Below, one piece after another: positions 1-7,392 of a DNA stretch of 13,942 bases. Every line of letters starts with the position of its first letter. Within the stretch, counting starts at the first letter, position 1. The notes beneath the pieces are model-generated. The model searched no databases. It saw nothing but the letters and a program-made list of their open reading frames with translations, and was not told the DNA's origin. Origin of the DNA: Spirochaetia bacterium (GTDB lineage: Bacteria > Patescibacteriota > Minisyncoccia > UBA6257 > UBA9933); assembly GCA_007279775.1 (NCBI GenBank), contig QYPD01000027.1, positions 1-13,942 of the forward strand, given 5' to 3'. Both the position numbers and the translations under genes were made by a program.

Positions 1-1
1 A

Positions 2-1285
2 ATGAAATTTTTTAGCTTAAACCAAAATTCTCCGATAGTAGATTTTAAACAGGCGTTGCTTGCCGGTTTGGCGCCGGATGGCGGGTTGTATTTTCCCGAA
101 TCTTTTCCACAATTTTCTTCAAGCGAAATAAGCGACTTAAAAAATAATTCTTTGCCGGAAGCGGGTTTTAAAGTGTTATGCAAATGGCTGGAAGGCGAAA
201 TGGAGTTTTCTGAAATAAAAGAAATCGTCAATGAAGCGTTGAATTTCCCTATTCCCTTACGGAAAGTAGGGAATTTTTTTATTTTAGAATTATTCCACGG
301 CCCGACAATGGCCTTTAAAGATATCGCCGCGCGTTCTTTGGCCTTGCTCATGAGCCGTGTTTTACAAAAGGAAAATAAGAAAGCGGTTATTTTAGTGGCT
401 ACCTCCGGAGATACGGGCGGGGCAGTGACGCACGGTTTTGCCAATGTGCCCAATATTAAAGTGGTGGTGCTTTATCCTAAAGGAAAGGTGAGTAAATTAC
501 AGGAAGAACAGCTGACGCGGGTTTCCGAAAACGTTTTTTCAATTGAAGTAGACGGAGTGTTTGATGATTGTCAAGCTTTGGTTAAAAAAGCTTTTGTTGA
601 TTCCGAATTTAAAAATCTCAACTTATCTTCTGCTAATTCAATCAGCGTTGGTAGGCTTATTCCTCAAATAATTTACTATGTTTACGCTTATGCGCAAATG
701 CCGGTAGATACTATGGAATTTGTCGTGCCCTGCGGCAATTTTGGCAATGTTTGCGCCGGTATTTTTGCGCGGAAAATGGGTTTGCCGTTTAATAAATTTC
801 TGGTGGTAAACAATGAAAACGATTCGGTTTATAAATATTACCAAACAGGAACTTTTCAGGCGCAGTCGACTGTTCAAACCCTGTCCACCGCCATGGATAT
901 CGGCAATCCGAGCAATTTCGCGCGTATCTTGAAAGTGTTTGATAATAACCACGCCGCGTTTAAGGAATTAATCAAAGTTGTAAAAGTCTCCGATTTAGAA
1001 ACAATCGCCGCCATAAAAAAAGTTTATGCCGAACATAATTATCTTTTGGACCCGCATACGGCTGTGGCTTGGGTAGCGGCCGAAAACGAAAAAAATGATT
1101 TTACTAAAATCATCACAAGCACGGCTTCACCGGTTAAATTCGCGGACTCGATTAAAAAGTATGCCGGAATTGAAGTTGACGATAGCCAAGTCATAGCGGA
1201 GCTGGCAAAAAATCCCAAACGTAAAATTGAAATTAAAAATAACTATGTCGAATTAAAGTCAACGCTTTTATCTTTGCCTATTTAA
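2..1285 (+). CDS. thrC: Threonine synthase (PLP-dependent)
   Basis: Converts O-phosphohomoserine to threonine and phosphate, the last step of threonine synthesis, in the cytoplasm. The N-terminus has the family pattern for the long bacterial type (AGLAPDGGLYFPE near residues 21-33). The PLP lysine is expected at K106 in HGPTMAFKD, followed by the phosphate-gripping loop SGDTGG at 135-140 and a glycine-rich CGNFGN stretch near 240. The 427-residue length is normal and the C-terminus looks complete, so the gene is intact although its ATG is the second base of the window; its promoter is out of view. A small kinase gene follows after 9 bases, so they are probably co-transcribed. No other threonine-pathway gene is visible. 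The family call is firm. Confidence 0.95.
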   Translation: MKFFSLNQNSPIVDFKQALLAGLAPDGGLYFPESFPQFSSSEISDLKNNSLPEAGFKVLCKWLEGEMEFSEIKEIVNEALNFPIPLRKVGNFFILELFHGPTMAFKDIAARSLALLMSRVLQKENKKAVILVATSGDTGGAVTHGFANVPNIKVVVLYPKGKVSKLQEEQLTRVSENVFSIEVDGVFDDCQALVKKAFVDSEFKNLNLSSANSISVGRLIPQIIYYVYAYAQMPVDTMEFVVPCGNFGNVCAGIFARKMGLPFNKFLVVNNENDSVYKYYQTGTFQAQSTVQTLSTAMDIGNPSNFARILKVFDNNHAAFKELIKVVKVSDLETIAAIKKVYAEHNYLLDPHTAVAWVAAENEKNDFTKIITSTASPVKFADSIKKYAGIEVDDSQVIAELAKNPKRKIEIKNNYVELKSTLLSLPI

Positions 1286-1294
1286 TTAAAATAT

Positions 1295-1912
1295 ATGATT
1301 TTTTCTTTTATTGGCATGTCCGGGACGGGAAAGTCGTTTTGGTCCAAGCGTCTGGAAAAAGAAAGGGGTTATCAAAAATATTCCTGCGACGAATTGATTG
1401 AAAAAGAATTAAGTTCTGAGCTGGTTGTTTTGGGGCGAAAAGGGGTCAATAACTTAAGCCATTGGATGGGCCAACCATACGATGAACGTTATGCCGCCAA
1501 CAGCCGCCGGTATCTTGAGCTTGAGGCTAAAGTCCTTGGGGATAGCCTGAGAAAAATTGAGAATGATAAAAACAAAAACATGGTTGTGGATACGACCGGC
1601 AGCGTGATTTATCTGCCGCCGGAACTGCTTTTAAAACTTAAACAACTCACTAAGGTTGTTTATCTGGAAACTCCGGAATTTATAATAGAAAAAATGATTA
1701 ATCTTTACCTTGCTGACCCAAAGCCGGTAATTTGGGGAAATTTATACAAGCCATTACTGGATGAGAATAAAATGGAGACTTTAAAACGTTGTTACCCCGA
1801 GTTGTTAAAATATCGGATAAACTTGTACAATAAGCTCGCTGATATAAAAGTGGACCATTTCCGAACCGAAAGAAGTTTTACGGTTGAAAATTTGTTAAGC
1901 ATCATCACTTAA
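1295..1912 (+). CDS. Small P-loop kinase, shikimate-kinase-like
   Basis: A 205-residue nucleotide-binding kinase-like protein. Walker A is GMSGTGKS at residues 7-14, directly after a short beta strand, as in shikimate, gluconate and adenylate kinases. VDTTGSVIY near residue 100 resembles the second conserved strand of the family, and basic residues follow in the LID-like part (DPKPVIWG near 140). The substrate cannot be read from the sequence; the shikimate-kinase resemblance is only at fold level, and no aromatic-pathway gene is nearby. It starts 9 bases after thrC with no clear ribosome binding site, suggesting coupling with or read-through from thrC. A strong hairpin terminator follows its TAA. 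Intact P-loop kinase: high confidence; specific function: unknown. Confidence 0.8.
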   Translation: MIFSFIGMSGTGKSFWSKRLEKERGYQKYSCDELIEKELSSELVVLGRKGVNNLSHWMGQPYDERYAANSRRYLELEAKVLGDSLRKIENDKNKNMVVDTTGSVIYLPPELLLKLKQLTKVVYLETPEFIIEKMINLYLADPKPVIWGNLYKPLLDENKMETLKRCYPELLKYRINLYNKLADIKVDHFRTERSFTVENLLSIIT

Positions 1913-1930
1913 CGCATATTATATAAAAAA

Positions 1931-1953
1931 CAGGCGCGAAAACGCCTGTTTTT
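1931..1953 (+). terminator. Rho-independent terminator, repeat copy A
   Basis: Perfect inverted repeat CAGGCG with CGCCTG around a CGAAAA loop (1931-1948), followed by a T run. It lies 18 bases after the kinase stop and should end the thrC-kinase transcript. The same 18-base hairpin recurs at 7481 and 9604, with close variants at 8162 and 10112. Confidence 0.85.
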
Positions 1954-1968
1954 ATATGGATAGGCTTA

Positions 1969-1997
1969 TTGACAAGACAACCAAAGTGTGCTATTCT
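1969..1997 (+). promoter_or_regulatory. Sigma-70-type promoter of the DMT/zinc-ribbon cassette
   Basis: TTGACA (1969-1974), exactly 17 bases, then TATTCT (1992-1997). It begins 21 bases past terminator copy A. The expected start of transcription is near 2003-2005, giving a leader of nearly 60 bases before the 2061 ATG. Confidence 0.75.
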
Positions 1998-2022
1998 CTT
2001 TTCAGAACAAACAGCTGAAAAG
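1998..2022 (+). promoter_or_regulatory. Inverted repeat at the transcription start of the DMT gene
   Basis: CTTTTCAG (1998-2005) and CTGAAAAG (2015-2022) are perfect 8-base arms around a 9-base spacer, directly after the -10 box. It could be a repressor site. As RNA the left arm may be only partly transcribed, so a DNA operator is the simpler reading. Role unproven. Confidence 0.4.
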
Positions 2023-2060
2023 CTAAAAAATAAAATATAAGAAAGAAATGAGGTGAAAAA

Positions 2061-2492
2061 ATGAAACCTGTTTTGTATGCTTGCGCGGCCATGTTTTTGT
2101 ATGCATTTCAAAATGTAACTATCGAACAGAAGCTTGCCAAATATGCAACCGCTTCCATCCTGCTGTACTTTTACCTGGCAATGCTTCCAATGGCTGCGAT
2201 CTTGGCTTTTTCCATGAAGGCTTCCGGTCAACAATCGGTTTGGCCTTCCGGAAACGCTATTACGTTGGTGCTTAGTGTGGGGGTCGCATATTTTTTCGCT
2301 GATTATTTCTTTATCAGCGCGTATACGAGCGGCGGTAGCGTGGCGACAATAATGACCACGACGATGCTGTTCCCCGTTTTTGCTTCCATTGTAAAGTTCT
2401 TTTGGGTGGGGGTGCTGCCGAACTGTTACCAGATAGCAAGTTACTTGTTCGCGGTCGTTTCGATTCTTTTACTCATAAAGGGAAATTCGTAG
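2061..2492 (+). CDS. Half-size EamA/DMT-family membrane protein
   Basis: A 143-residue, very hydrophobic protein with about five membrane segments (roughly residues 3-20, 30-51, 67-88, 94-116 and 122-139). The second half (GGSVATIMTTTMLFPVFAS, then YQIASYLFAVVSILLLIKG) matches the end of an EamA drug/metabolite transporter repeat. Full DMT exporters have two such repeats (about 300 residues); this is a single repeat, so it would have to work as a dimer or with a partner, as half-size DMT proteins do. The substrate is unknown. The start follows a GAGGTGA ribosome binding site (2050-2056). A zinc-ribbon mini-gene follows 13 bases after the stop. Codon use is more GC-rich than in flanking genes, consistent with an acquired cassette. 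Confidence 0.7.
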   Translation: MKPVLYACAAMFLYAFQNVTIEQKLAKYATASILLYFYLAMLPMAAILAFSMKASGQQSVWPSGNAITLVLSVGVAYFFADYFFISAYTSGGSVATIMTTTMLFPVFASIVKFFWVGVLPNCYQIASYLFAVVSILLLIKGNS

Positions 2493-2505
2493 AAAGGAGG
2501 ACGAT

Positions 2506-2631
2506 ATGGAAAGCGTGAAGACAACGTGTGTCAGCTGCAAGGAAGAAGTGGTCGTAAAGTTGGTCTCCTTCGGCGGTGGGCATATCGCAACGTGCCCGAA
2601 GTGCGGAAGGCTTGCCTACAACGGCAAGTGA
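2506..2631 (+). CDS. 41-residue zinc-ribbon mini-protein
   Basis: A short gene with one of the best translation signals here: AAAGGAGG (2493-2500), five bases, then ATG. The product has two CXXC knuckles (C8-C11 and C30-C33, the second as CPKCG) separated by 18 residues, the layout of a single zinc ribbon with nothing else attached. G/C-ending codons dominate, unlike the AT-rich backbone genes. It is co-transcribed with the DMT gene upstream and ends in TGA. Such ribbons usually bind nucleic acid or a protein partner. No specific family is recognised and no function is proposed. The strong SD, dense coding signature and Cys pattern make a real gene likely despite its size. Confidence 0.75.
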   Translation: MESVKTTCVSCKEEVVVKLVSFGGGHIATCPKCGRLAYNGK

Positions 2632-2635
2632 AAAA

Positions 2636-2691
2636 GGTGGCGGGACTCGCAAGAGAAAGAAGCTCATCGCTTCTACCTCCCCGCCCTTACC
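2636..2691 (+). other. GC-rich hairpin in the trailer of the zinc-ribbon gene
   Basis: Starting a few bases after the zinc-ribbon stop, GGCGGG (2639-2644) pairs with CCCGCC (2680-2685). Inside it AGAAGC (2658-2663) pairs with GCTTCT (2669-2674) around a five-base loop. There is no T run, so it is not a normal terminator. It may be a 3' stabiliser or regulatory RNA structure. Confidence 0.45.
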
Positions 2692-2733
2692 CTAAGTAAG
2701 TGTTTAAACAAAGATTTATTTAGGATAAAAAAT

Positions 2734-2754
2734 CAGCCAAACGGCTGGTTTTTT
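2734..2754 (+). terminator. Rho-independent terminator after the DMT/zinc-ribbon cassette
   Basis: CAGCC (2734-2738) pairs with GGCTG (2743-2747) around AAAC, extended by three flanking A-T or T-G pairs, then six T. It is built like the CAGGCG terminators but has a different stem sequence. Confidence 0.8.
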
Positions 2755-2778
2755 GTTTCTTTAAAACCTTCCGCTGTT

Positions 2779-2825
2779 TTGTTGTTGGTAAAATATGGTG
2801 GTATAATATAAAAATAGGTTATAAT
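2779..2825 (+). promoter_or_regulatory. Promoter region of glgA (two possible -10 boxes)
   Basis: TTGTTG (2779-2784), 17 bases, TATAAT (2802-2807), with TGG just upstream of the -10. A second TATAAT lies at 2820-2825, 11 bases before the ATG, and would give an almost leaderless mRNA. The 15 bases 2793-2807 (ATATGGTGGTATAAT) are identical to 10175-10189 before the MazG gene. Confidence 0.65.
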
Positions 2826-2836
2826 TAATAACATTC

Positions 2837-4360
2837 ATGGTCAACATTCTTTCGCCGATTAATATTTTTAAACGAGAACCGAAACTGCGGCTTCTTTTTG
2901 TTGCCTCCGAGGCGGCGCCCTTTATCAAGGTTGGCGGATTGGGCGAAGTAATGCGTTCTTTGCCTAAGGCTCTTCGGGCATTGGGTCACGACGCTCGCGT
3001 TTTTCTTCCTAAATATGCCACAATTGATCTTGAAAAATATCCCCTGCGTTTAGAACTTGAAGATTTGCGACCGGCGCCTTCCGAGGAAGAAGATCCGCAC
3101 GGCCTTTTTATTTCTAATGTTTTAAGGTACGACAATGATTCAGGCGAAACCATCGCGTACTTTCTTGAAAACATGGAGTATTACGAAAAACGGGCAAACG
3201 TTTACGGTTACACCGATGACGCAATAAGATGGGCGCTTCTTTCGAGAGCGACTCCTGAATTTTTAAGACACTCATCTTGGCGGCCGGATGTGATTATCGC
3301 CGCTGATTGGCAAAGCGGTCTCATTCCCAATTATTTCCATACGATTTACAAAGAAGATCGGAAGCTTTCAGCGATTGCCACTGTTTTTTCCATTCACAAT
3401 CTTTTTTTTCAGGCAATGTTTGATCATCATTTCGTATCCGAGATGGACTATGATTCAGGCAGAGAAGAGATTCCGGGCTTTAACGACCCGAGACTTTCGA
3501 AGCTTAATTTCATGAGGCGGGGTATTATGTACGCCGATGTCATTAACACCGTTTCGCCCACTTACAGCCAGGAGATTACCACAGCTGAATACGGTGAAGG
3601 ATTGCATGAGCTTTTAAGTGAAAGACGCTCAAGGCTTTCGGGTATTTTAAATGGTATTGATACCGATATTTATAATCCCGAGACCGATTCCGATATTCAA
3701 TTTCATTACAGCATAAAAACGCTGGACTTAAAAACAAAAAACAAGTCGGTCCTCCAACAGAAATTTAATTTGTCGGTTCGCAGCGATGTTCCGCTTTTTG
3801 GCATTGTTTCAAGATTAACCGATCAAAAAGGATTTGGTTTGCTTATGGATGCGGCAGAACCGCTTCTGGAAAATTTTAACATGCAATTGGTAGTTGTCGG
3901 TTCCGGCGAAGGGCATTTTATGACTTTTTTTCAAGAACTCGCAAAAAAATATCCTCAAAAAGTTGGCATTCACTTGAGCTATGATGAAGTTCTTAGCCAT
4001 ACGGTTTATGCCGGTGCCGACGCCATTATTATTCCCTCGCGTTTTGAACCATCCGGTCTAACCCAAATGGAAGCGATGCGTTACGGCACGGTGCCGATTG
4101 TTCGTAAGACCGGCGGTTTAGCGGATAGTGTTGTGGATTATGATCCCGCGAATAAAATCGGTACCGGTTTTGTTTTTGAAAAATTTGACCATCGCGCTTT
4201 CTACGGCGCAATGGTAAGAGTTATTGAGACTTATCGTTATCCCGAATTCTGGCGTGATATTCAAAAACGGGCTATGAAAGCCGATTTTTCGTGGACCAAA
4301 TCAGCTCGCGAATACGTTGAGCTGTTTAAGAAAGCTATAGAATATCATGTATTGGGCTAA
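2837..4360 (+). CDS. glgA: Glycogen/starch synthase-type glycosyltransferase (GT5)
   Basis: Adds glucose from a nucleotide sugar (ADP- or UDP-glucose) to the non-reducing end of an alpha-1,4-glucan in the cytoplasm. The N-terminal GT-B domain carries KVGGLGEV (residues 31-38, the KXGGL donor-site motif). The C-terminal domain has GIVSRLTDQKG (322-332) and RFEPSGLTQMEAMRYGTVP with E404, the conserved acidic residue of the family. NGIDTDIYNP in the middle is also typical. Length (507) is normal; about 15 residues precede the first strand. There is no clear SD at the start, and the promoter lies very close. The GH57 gene overlaps its last 14 bases, pointing to joint expression and a shared pathway. 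Donor choice cannot be read from the sequence. Confidence 0.92.
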   Translation: MVNILSPINIFKREPKLRLLFVASEAAPFIKVGGLGEVMRSLPKALRALGHDARVFLPKYATIDLEKYPLRLELEDLRPAPSEEEDPHGLFISNVLRYDNDSGETIAYFLENMEYYEKRANVYGYTDDAIRWALLSRATPEFLRHSSWRPDVIIAADWQSGLIPNYFHTIYKEDRKLSAIATVFSIHNLFFQAMFDHHFVSEMDYDSGREEIPGFNDPRLSKLNFMRRGIMYADVINTVSPTYSQEITTAEYGEGLHELLSERRSRLSGILNGIDTDIYNPETDSDIQFHYSIKTLDLKTKNKSVLQQKFNLSVRSDVPLFGIVSRLTDQKGFGLLMDAAEPLLENFNMQLVVVGSGEGHFMTFFQELAKKYPQKVGIHLSYDEVLSHTVYAGADAIIIPSRFEPSGLTQMEAMRYGTVPIVRKTGGLADSVVDYDPANKIGTGFVFEKFDHRAFYGAMVRVIETYRYPEFWRDIQKRAMKADFSWTKSAREYVELFKKAIEYHVLG

Positions 4361-5840
4361 TTTTCTCCACTTTTATCAGCCGTGGGGTCAACAAGAGGAT
4401 ATAATGGAAGCAATTGTTACTCAAAGTTATCGGCCCATACTTCACGGCATAAAAAAGAATAAAAAAATCCGTCTCACTTTTAACATTAACGGCAGCCTTT
4501 TGGAACTTTTTGATAAATACGGGTATCGAGACCTTATTGATATATTGAGAGAATTGGGCAAAGAGGAACGAGTGGAATTTACCAGTTCTTCCAAATACCA
4601 CGCTTTTTTGCCACTGGTGGAAGAAAAAGAAATTATTCGTCAAATTCAGATTAACGACGAAACTAATAAATTTTATTTGGGTGAGGGATATAAGCCGCAA
4701 GGATTTTTCCCGCCGGAAATGGCTTATAAAAAAGAACTCGTGCCTATTTTAGAGGATTTGGGATTCAAGTGGATTATTTTAGACGAGATTGCTTGCGGAG
4801 GAGAACCGGGCCACGTTGATTACAAAAAAGTTTATAAAATTGAAGATTCAAACCTTTTAGTTTTTTTCCGCGAGAGGAGATTGAGTAATTTGATAATGAG
4901 CGCAGTTGTCCGCTCTGAAGAAACCCTAAAAGAGGCGATGAAAGATGATTTAAAGAGCGGCCGTTATCTGGTTACGGCCATGGACGTAGAAACGTTTGGC
5001 CATCATCGGCCGGGTTTGGAGAAAATGCTTTTTGATGTTTTGGCGGCACCGGAATTTGAACTAATTCAAATTTCTGATATCCCCAAACATTACAAAAATT
5101 ACGAAGAAGTTTCACCGGTTAAATCCACATGGGCTTCCAGCGTTGAAGATATTAAAAACGATATTCAATTTCTTTCATGGGATGACCCTGAAAACATTAT
5201 CCATAAATTCCAGTGGGATTTTTTAAATATGGTTTTGGGAGAATTTTATAAAGTGCCGACTGACATTTCCGGATATCCTATTTTAAGAAATAAAATAGAT
5301 GCGGCTTTGGCCAGTGATTCTTTTTGGTGGGCATCGGCCAAGCCTTGGTGGAGTTTAGAAATGATTGAGGTTGGCGCTTGGCGGCTTTTGGAGGCTATGG
5401 AGGCAATTCCCAATATTCCCAAAGATAAGGTTGATAGGGCTCGCGATTTTTACACCAAAATCATTTCCACGGCTTTTAATTGGCAGAGAACCGGCCGCAT
5501 TCGGCAAATGATGAAAGAACAGAGATCAATTCTCCGCATTCCTTTCAAAGATAGGACGATTGGCAAGGGTGGAGCGGAAAAAGGGGTATATCACGCTTTC
5601 ATTGATATGATGAAAAAATTAGAAAAAGAAGCAGCGAAAAAAGGAGAATACGAAAAAGCGATTTTATGGCGAGATTCTATTTACAAACTGCAAAACAAGT
5701 TGGATATTTACGATACTGTAAACGCCATTGACCTTTTGCGGGTTGAAATTCCTCATAAGGAAGTTGAAGAAACAATTGAAAAATACAAGGACAAGTACCG
5801 ACAAATTCGCGGCGGCCAACCGGAACAGCGGGGAACCTAA
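4347..5840 (+). CDS. Glycoside hydrolase family 57 protein (amylase / glucanotransferase / branching type)
   Basis: GH57 enzymes cut or rearrange alpha-glucans by a retaining mechanism. Seen here: the N-terminal HFYQP (residues 8-12, matching the family HxHQP region), GFFPPE with E124 as the likely nucleophile, and MDVETFGHH with D213 as the likely acid/base. A mostly helical C-terminal half follows (WWSLEMIEVGAWRLLEA) and a charged tail rich in E/K. The 497-residue length fits the short intracellular forms; no signal peptide is seen. The ATG lies inside the end of glgA (14-base overlap), so translation is coupled. With GlgA it probably makes or remodels a storage or capsular glucan. Hydrolase, 4-alpha-glucanotransferase and branching activity cannot be told apart here. 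Confidence 0.85.
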   Translation: MYWANFLHFYQPWGQQEDIMEAIVTQSYRPILHGIKKNKKIRLTFNINGSLLELFDKYGYRDLIDILRELGKEERVEFTSSSKYHAFLPLVEEKEIIRQIQINDETNKFYLGEGYKPQGFFPPEMAYKKELVPILEDLGFKWIILDEIACGGEPGHVDYKKVYKIEDSNLLVFFRERRLSNLIMSAVVRSEETLKEAMKDDLKSGRYLVTAMDVETFGHHRPGLEKMLFDVLAAPEFELIQISDIPKHYKNYEEVSPVKSTWASSVEDIKNDIQFLSWDDPENIIHKFQWDFLNMVLGEFYKVPTDISGYPILRNKIDAALASDSFWWASAKPWWSLEMIEVGAWRLLEAMEAIPNIPKDKVDRARDFYTKIISTAFNWQRTGRIRQMMKEQRSILRIPFKDRTIGKGGAEKGVYHAFIDMMKKLEKEAAKKGEYEKAILWRDSIYKLQNKLDIYDTVNAIDLLRVEIPHKEVEETIEKYKDKYRQIRGGQPEQRGT

Positions 5841-5856
5841 CCCTTTTTGAAATATT

Positions 5857-6987
5857 ATGGAACCATTAGCGTCAAAAATCAGGCCTAAAACCCTGGAAGA
5901 ATTCGTCGGGCAGGAGCATCTGGTCGGCGAAGGAAAGCCTTTTAATATTGCCATAAAGCAAAAGCATTTATTTTCTTTTATTTTTTGGGGGCCTCCGGGA
6001 ACCGGGAAAACGACTTTGGCTAAAATATACGCCAATAGCTTAAACGCCAGAATTTACGAATTGTCCGCGGTTTCGGCCGGGAAGGCAGATATTAGAAAGA
6101 TATTGGACGAAGACTCGCAAGGAGTTCCAAAAGTTTTATTTTTAGACGAAATCCATCGCTTTAACAAATCCCAGCAAGATTTTCTGCTTCCTTACGTTGA
6201 AAGAGGAGAGATAACTTTAATTGGAGCCACTACCGAGAATCCGAGTTTTGAAGTGATATCGCCTTTGCTTTCCCGATGCCGGGTTTTTGTTTTAAATGAA
6301 CTTTCTAAAGACAATATGAAAGCCATTATTAAAAGAACCGGGCTGAAAATGGACGAAAAAGCGGAAGATTGGCTGATTAGCATGGCCAACGGTGACGCCA
6401 GGCAAGCAATAACCATGCTGGAAAACACAAACGAACTTTACAAAAAAATCACGGTAGAGAATTTTAAAAATACTCTCCAGTCAAAGTTTTTAAGATACGA
6501 CAAAAAGGGAGAGGAGCACTACAATACCATTTCCGCTTTTATCAAAAGTATGAGAGCAAGCCAGCCGGACGCGGCTTTGTATTATTTGGCACGGATGATT
6601 GATTCGGGCGAAGACCCCAAATTTATAGCCAGAAGAATGGTTGTTTTTGCCTCGGAGGATATAGGGTTAGCCGTGCCCACGGCTTTGGTGGTGGCAAATG
6701 ATGTTTTCCGGGCAGTGGAAACAATCGGACTGCCTGAATGCGGCATTAATTTGGCGCACGGAGTAGCTTATTTATGCCGATGCAAAAAAGACAGAAGCGC
6801 TCATGACGCTTATATGGAAGCAATGGAGGACGTAAAAAAATTTGGCAATCTGCCTGTTCCTTTGAGCTTGCGGAATCCGGAAACAAAATTAATGAAAGAA
6901 TTGGATTACGGCAAAGGATACGAAAAATATTCCAAGGAATCTTTCCTGCCCGATAAGTTAAAAGGAAAGAAATATTTAGAGAAATAG
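5857..6987 (+). CDS. rarA: Replication-associated recombination protein RarA/MgsA (AAA+ ATPase)
   Basis: A clamp-loader-like AAA+ ATPase acting at stalled replication forks and single-strand gaps. Seen: the RPKTLEEFVGQEHLVG start, Walker A GPPGTGKT (45-52), Walker B FLDEIHRF (DEIH 97-100), sensor 1 in GATTENPSFE (about 123-132) and the arginine finger in LLSRCR (R140). The C-terminal half has the family's ASEDIGLA and GVAYL helices (AHGVAYLCRCKKDRSAHDAY) used in tetramerisation. At 376 residues it is slightly short; the first ~4 residues before the RPKTLEEF block are minimal and the C-terminus is trimmed. It starts 16 bases after the GH57 stop without a good SD and is probably in the same transcript. 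No terminator follows its TAG; the duplicated cassette begins 2 bases later. Confidence 0.93.
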   Translation: MEPLASKIRPKTLEEFVGQEHLVGEGKPFNIAIKQKHLFSFIFWGPPGTGKTTLAKIYANSLNARIYELSAVSAGKADIRKILDEDSQGVPKVLFLDEIHRFNKSQQDFLLPYVERGEITLIGATTENPSFEVISPLLSRCRVFVLNELSKDNMKAIIKRTGLKMDEKAEDWLISMANGDARQAITMLENTNELYKKITVENFKNTLQSKFLRYDKKGEEHYNTISAFIKSMRASQPDAALYYLARMIDSGEDPKFIARRMVVFASEDIGLAVPTALVVANDVFRAVETIGLPECGINLAHGVAYLCRCKKDRSAHDAYMEAMEDVKKFGNLPVPLSLRNPETKLMKELDYGKGYEKYSKESFLPDKLKGKKYLEK

Positions 6988-7016
6988 AGTTTGCGGTTTT
7001 GCGTTGAGCGAAATTA

Positions 7017-7045
7017 TTTACAGGGTGGTTAAAGTATGTTACCCT
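7017..7045 (+). promoter_or_regulatory. Promoter of Cys-rich gene, copy 1
   Basis: TTTACA (7017-7022), 17 bases, TACCCT (7040-7045). ACAGGGT (7020-7026) and ACCCTGT (7041-7047) form a 7-base inverted repeat spanning both boxes, a possible repressor site; in copy 2 one arm has a mismatch. The start of transcription should fall near 7051-7053. Confidence 0.65.
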
Positions 7046-7081
7046 GTTTTTAGTTCAAAAAAATTTTTGGGGAGGTTGACG

Positions 7082-7387
7082 ATGAGCAAAGAAAGAAATC
7101 TTAGCTGGTTCGTGGACCAGCTGCTGTGGCTTTTCCGGGATATGAGAGCTTCCGAGATTAATGAAATTATGAAAGTATTCCGGCAGAACGACAAACTTCG
7201 TATGGATGGTTACGGGTGGAAAAGAGTGGATGTCATGTGTTGTGTAACTTTAAAATCGAAATGCGGATGGAAAGGTAAGCGCATCTGGGGAAAGAATATG
7301 TTTAAAAAGCCTTGCCCGCGATGTAAGACAAGGCTTATGGGTGAGATAACAACATTATTTTGTCCAACTCAATCGTCAGCTGAATAA
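7082..7387 (+). CDS. Cys-rich zinc-binding protein of unknown function, copy 1
   Basis: 101 residues with two parts. The first ~50 are helical and charged (WFVDQLLWLFRDM, then ASEINEIMKVFRQND), ending in MDGYGWKRV. The second is a putative zinc module with C53/C54, C61, CPRC (C78, C81) and C94. The paralogue at 9720 keeps five of these Cys positions and about three quarters of all residues, so the Cys pattern is under selection. The ATG at 7082 is chosen because GGGGAGG (7069-7075) lies 6 bases upstream and the promoter lies further upstream; longer starts would run into the promoter. It sits between rarA and a structured trailer RNA plus terminator. No known family is recognised. Nucleic-acid binding is a guess from the zinc module. 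Confidence 0.8.
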   Translation: MSKERNLSWFVDQLLWLFRDMRASEINEIMKVFRQNDKLRMDGYGWKRVDVMCCVTLKSKCGWKGKRIWGKNMFKKPCPRCKTRLMGEITTLFCPTQSSAE

Positions 7388-7392
7388 TTTAT

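Noticed and set aside
4335-4700. 121-codon minus-strand open frame over the glgA-GH57 junction
   Set aside because: Covered by well-supported plus-strand coding sequence with family motifs.
7004-7081. Upstream TTG start for Cys-rich copy 1 (and TTG 9705 for copy 2)
   Set aside because: Copy 1 start would precede the promoter boxes; in copy 2 it sits just at the SD. ATG 7082 and 9720 have matching 6-base SD spacing.
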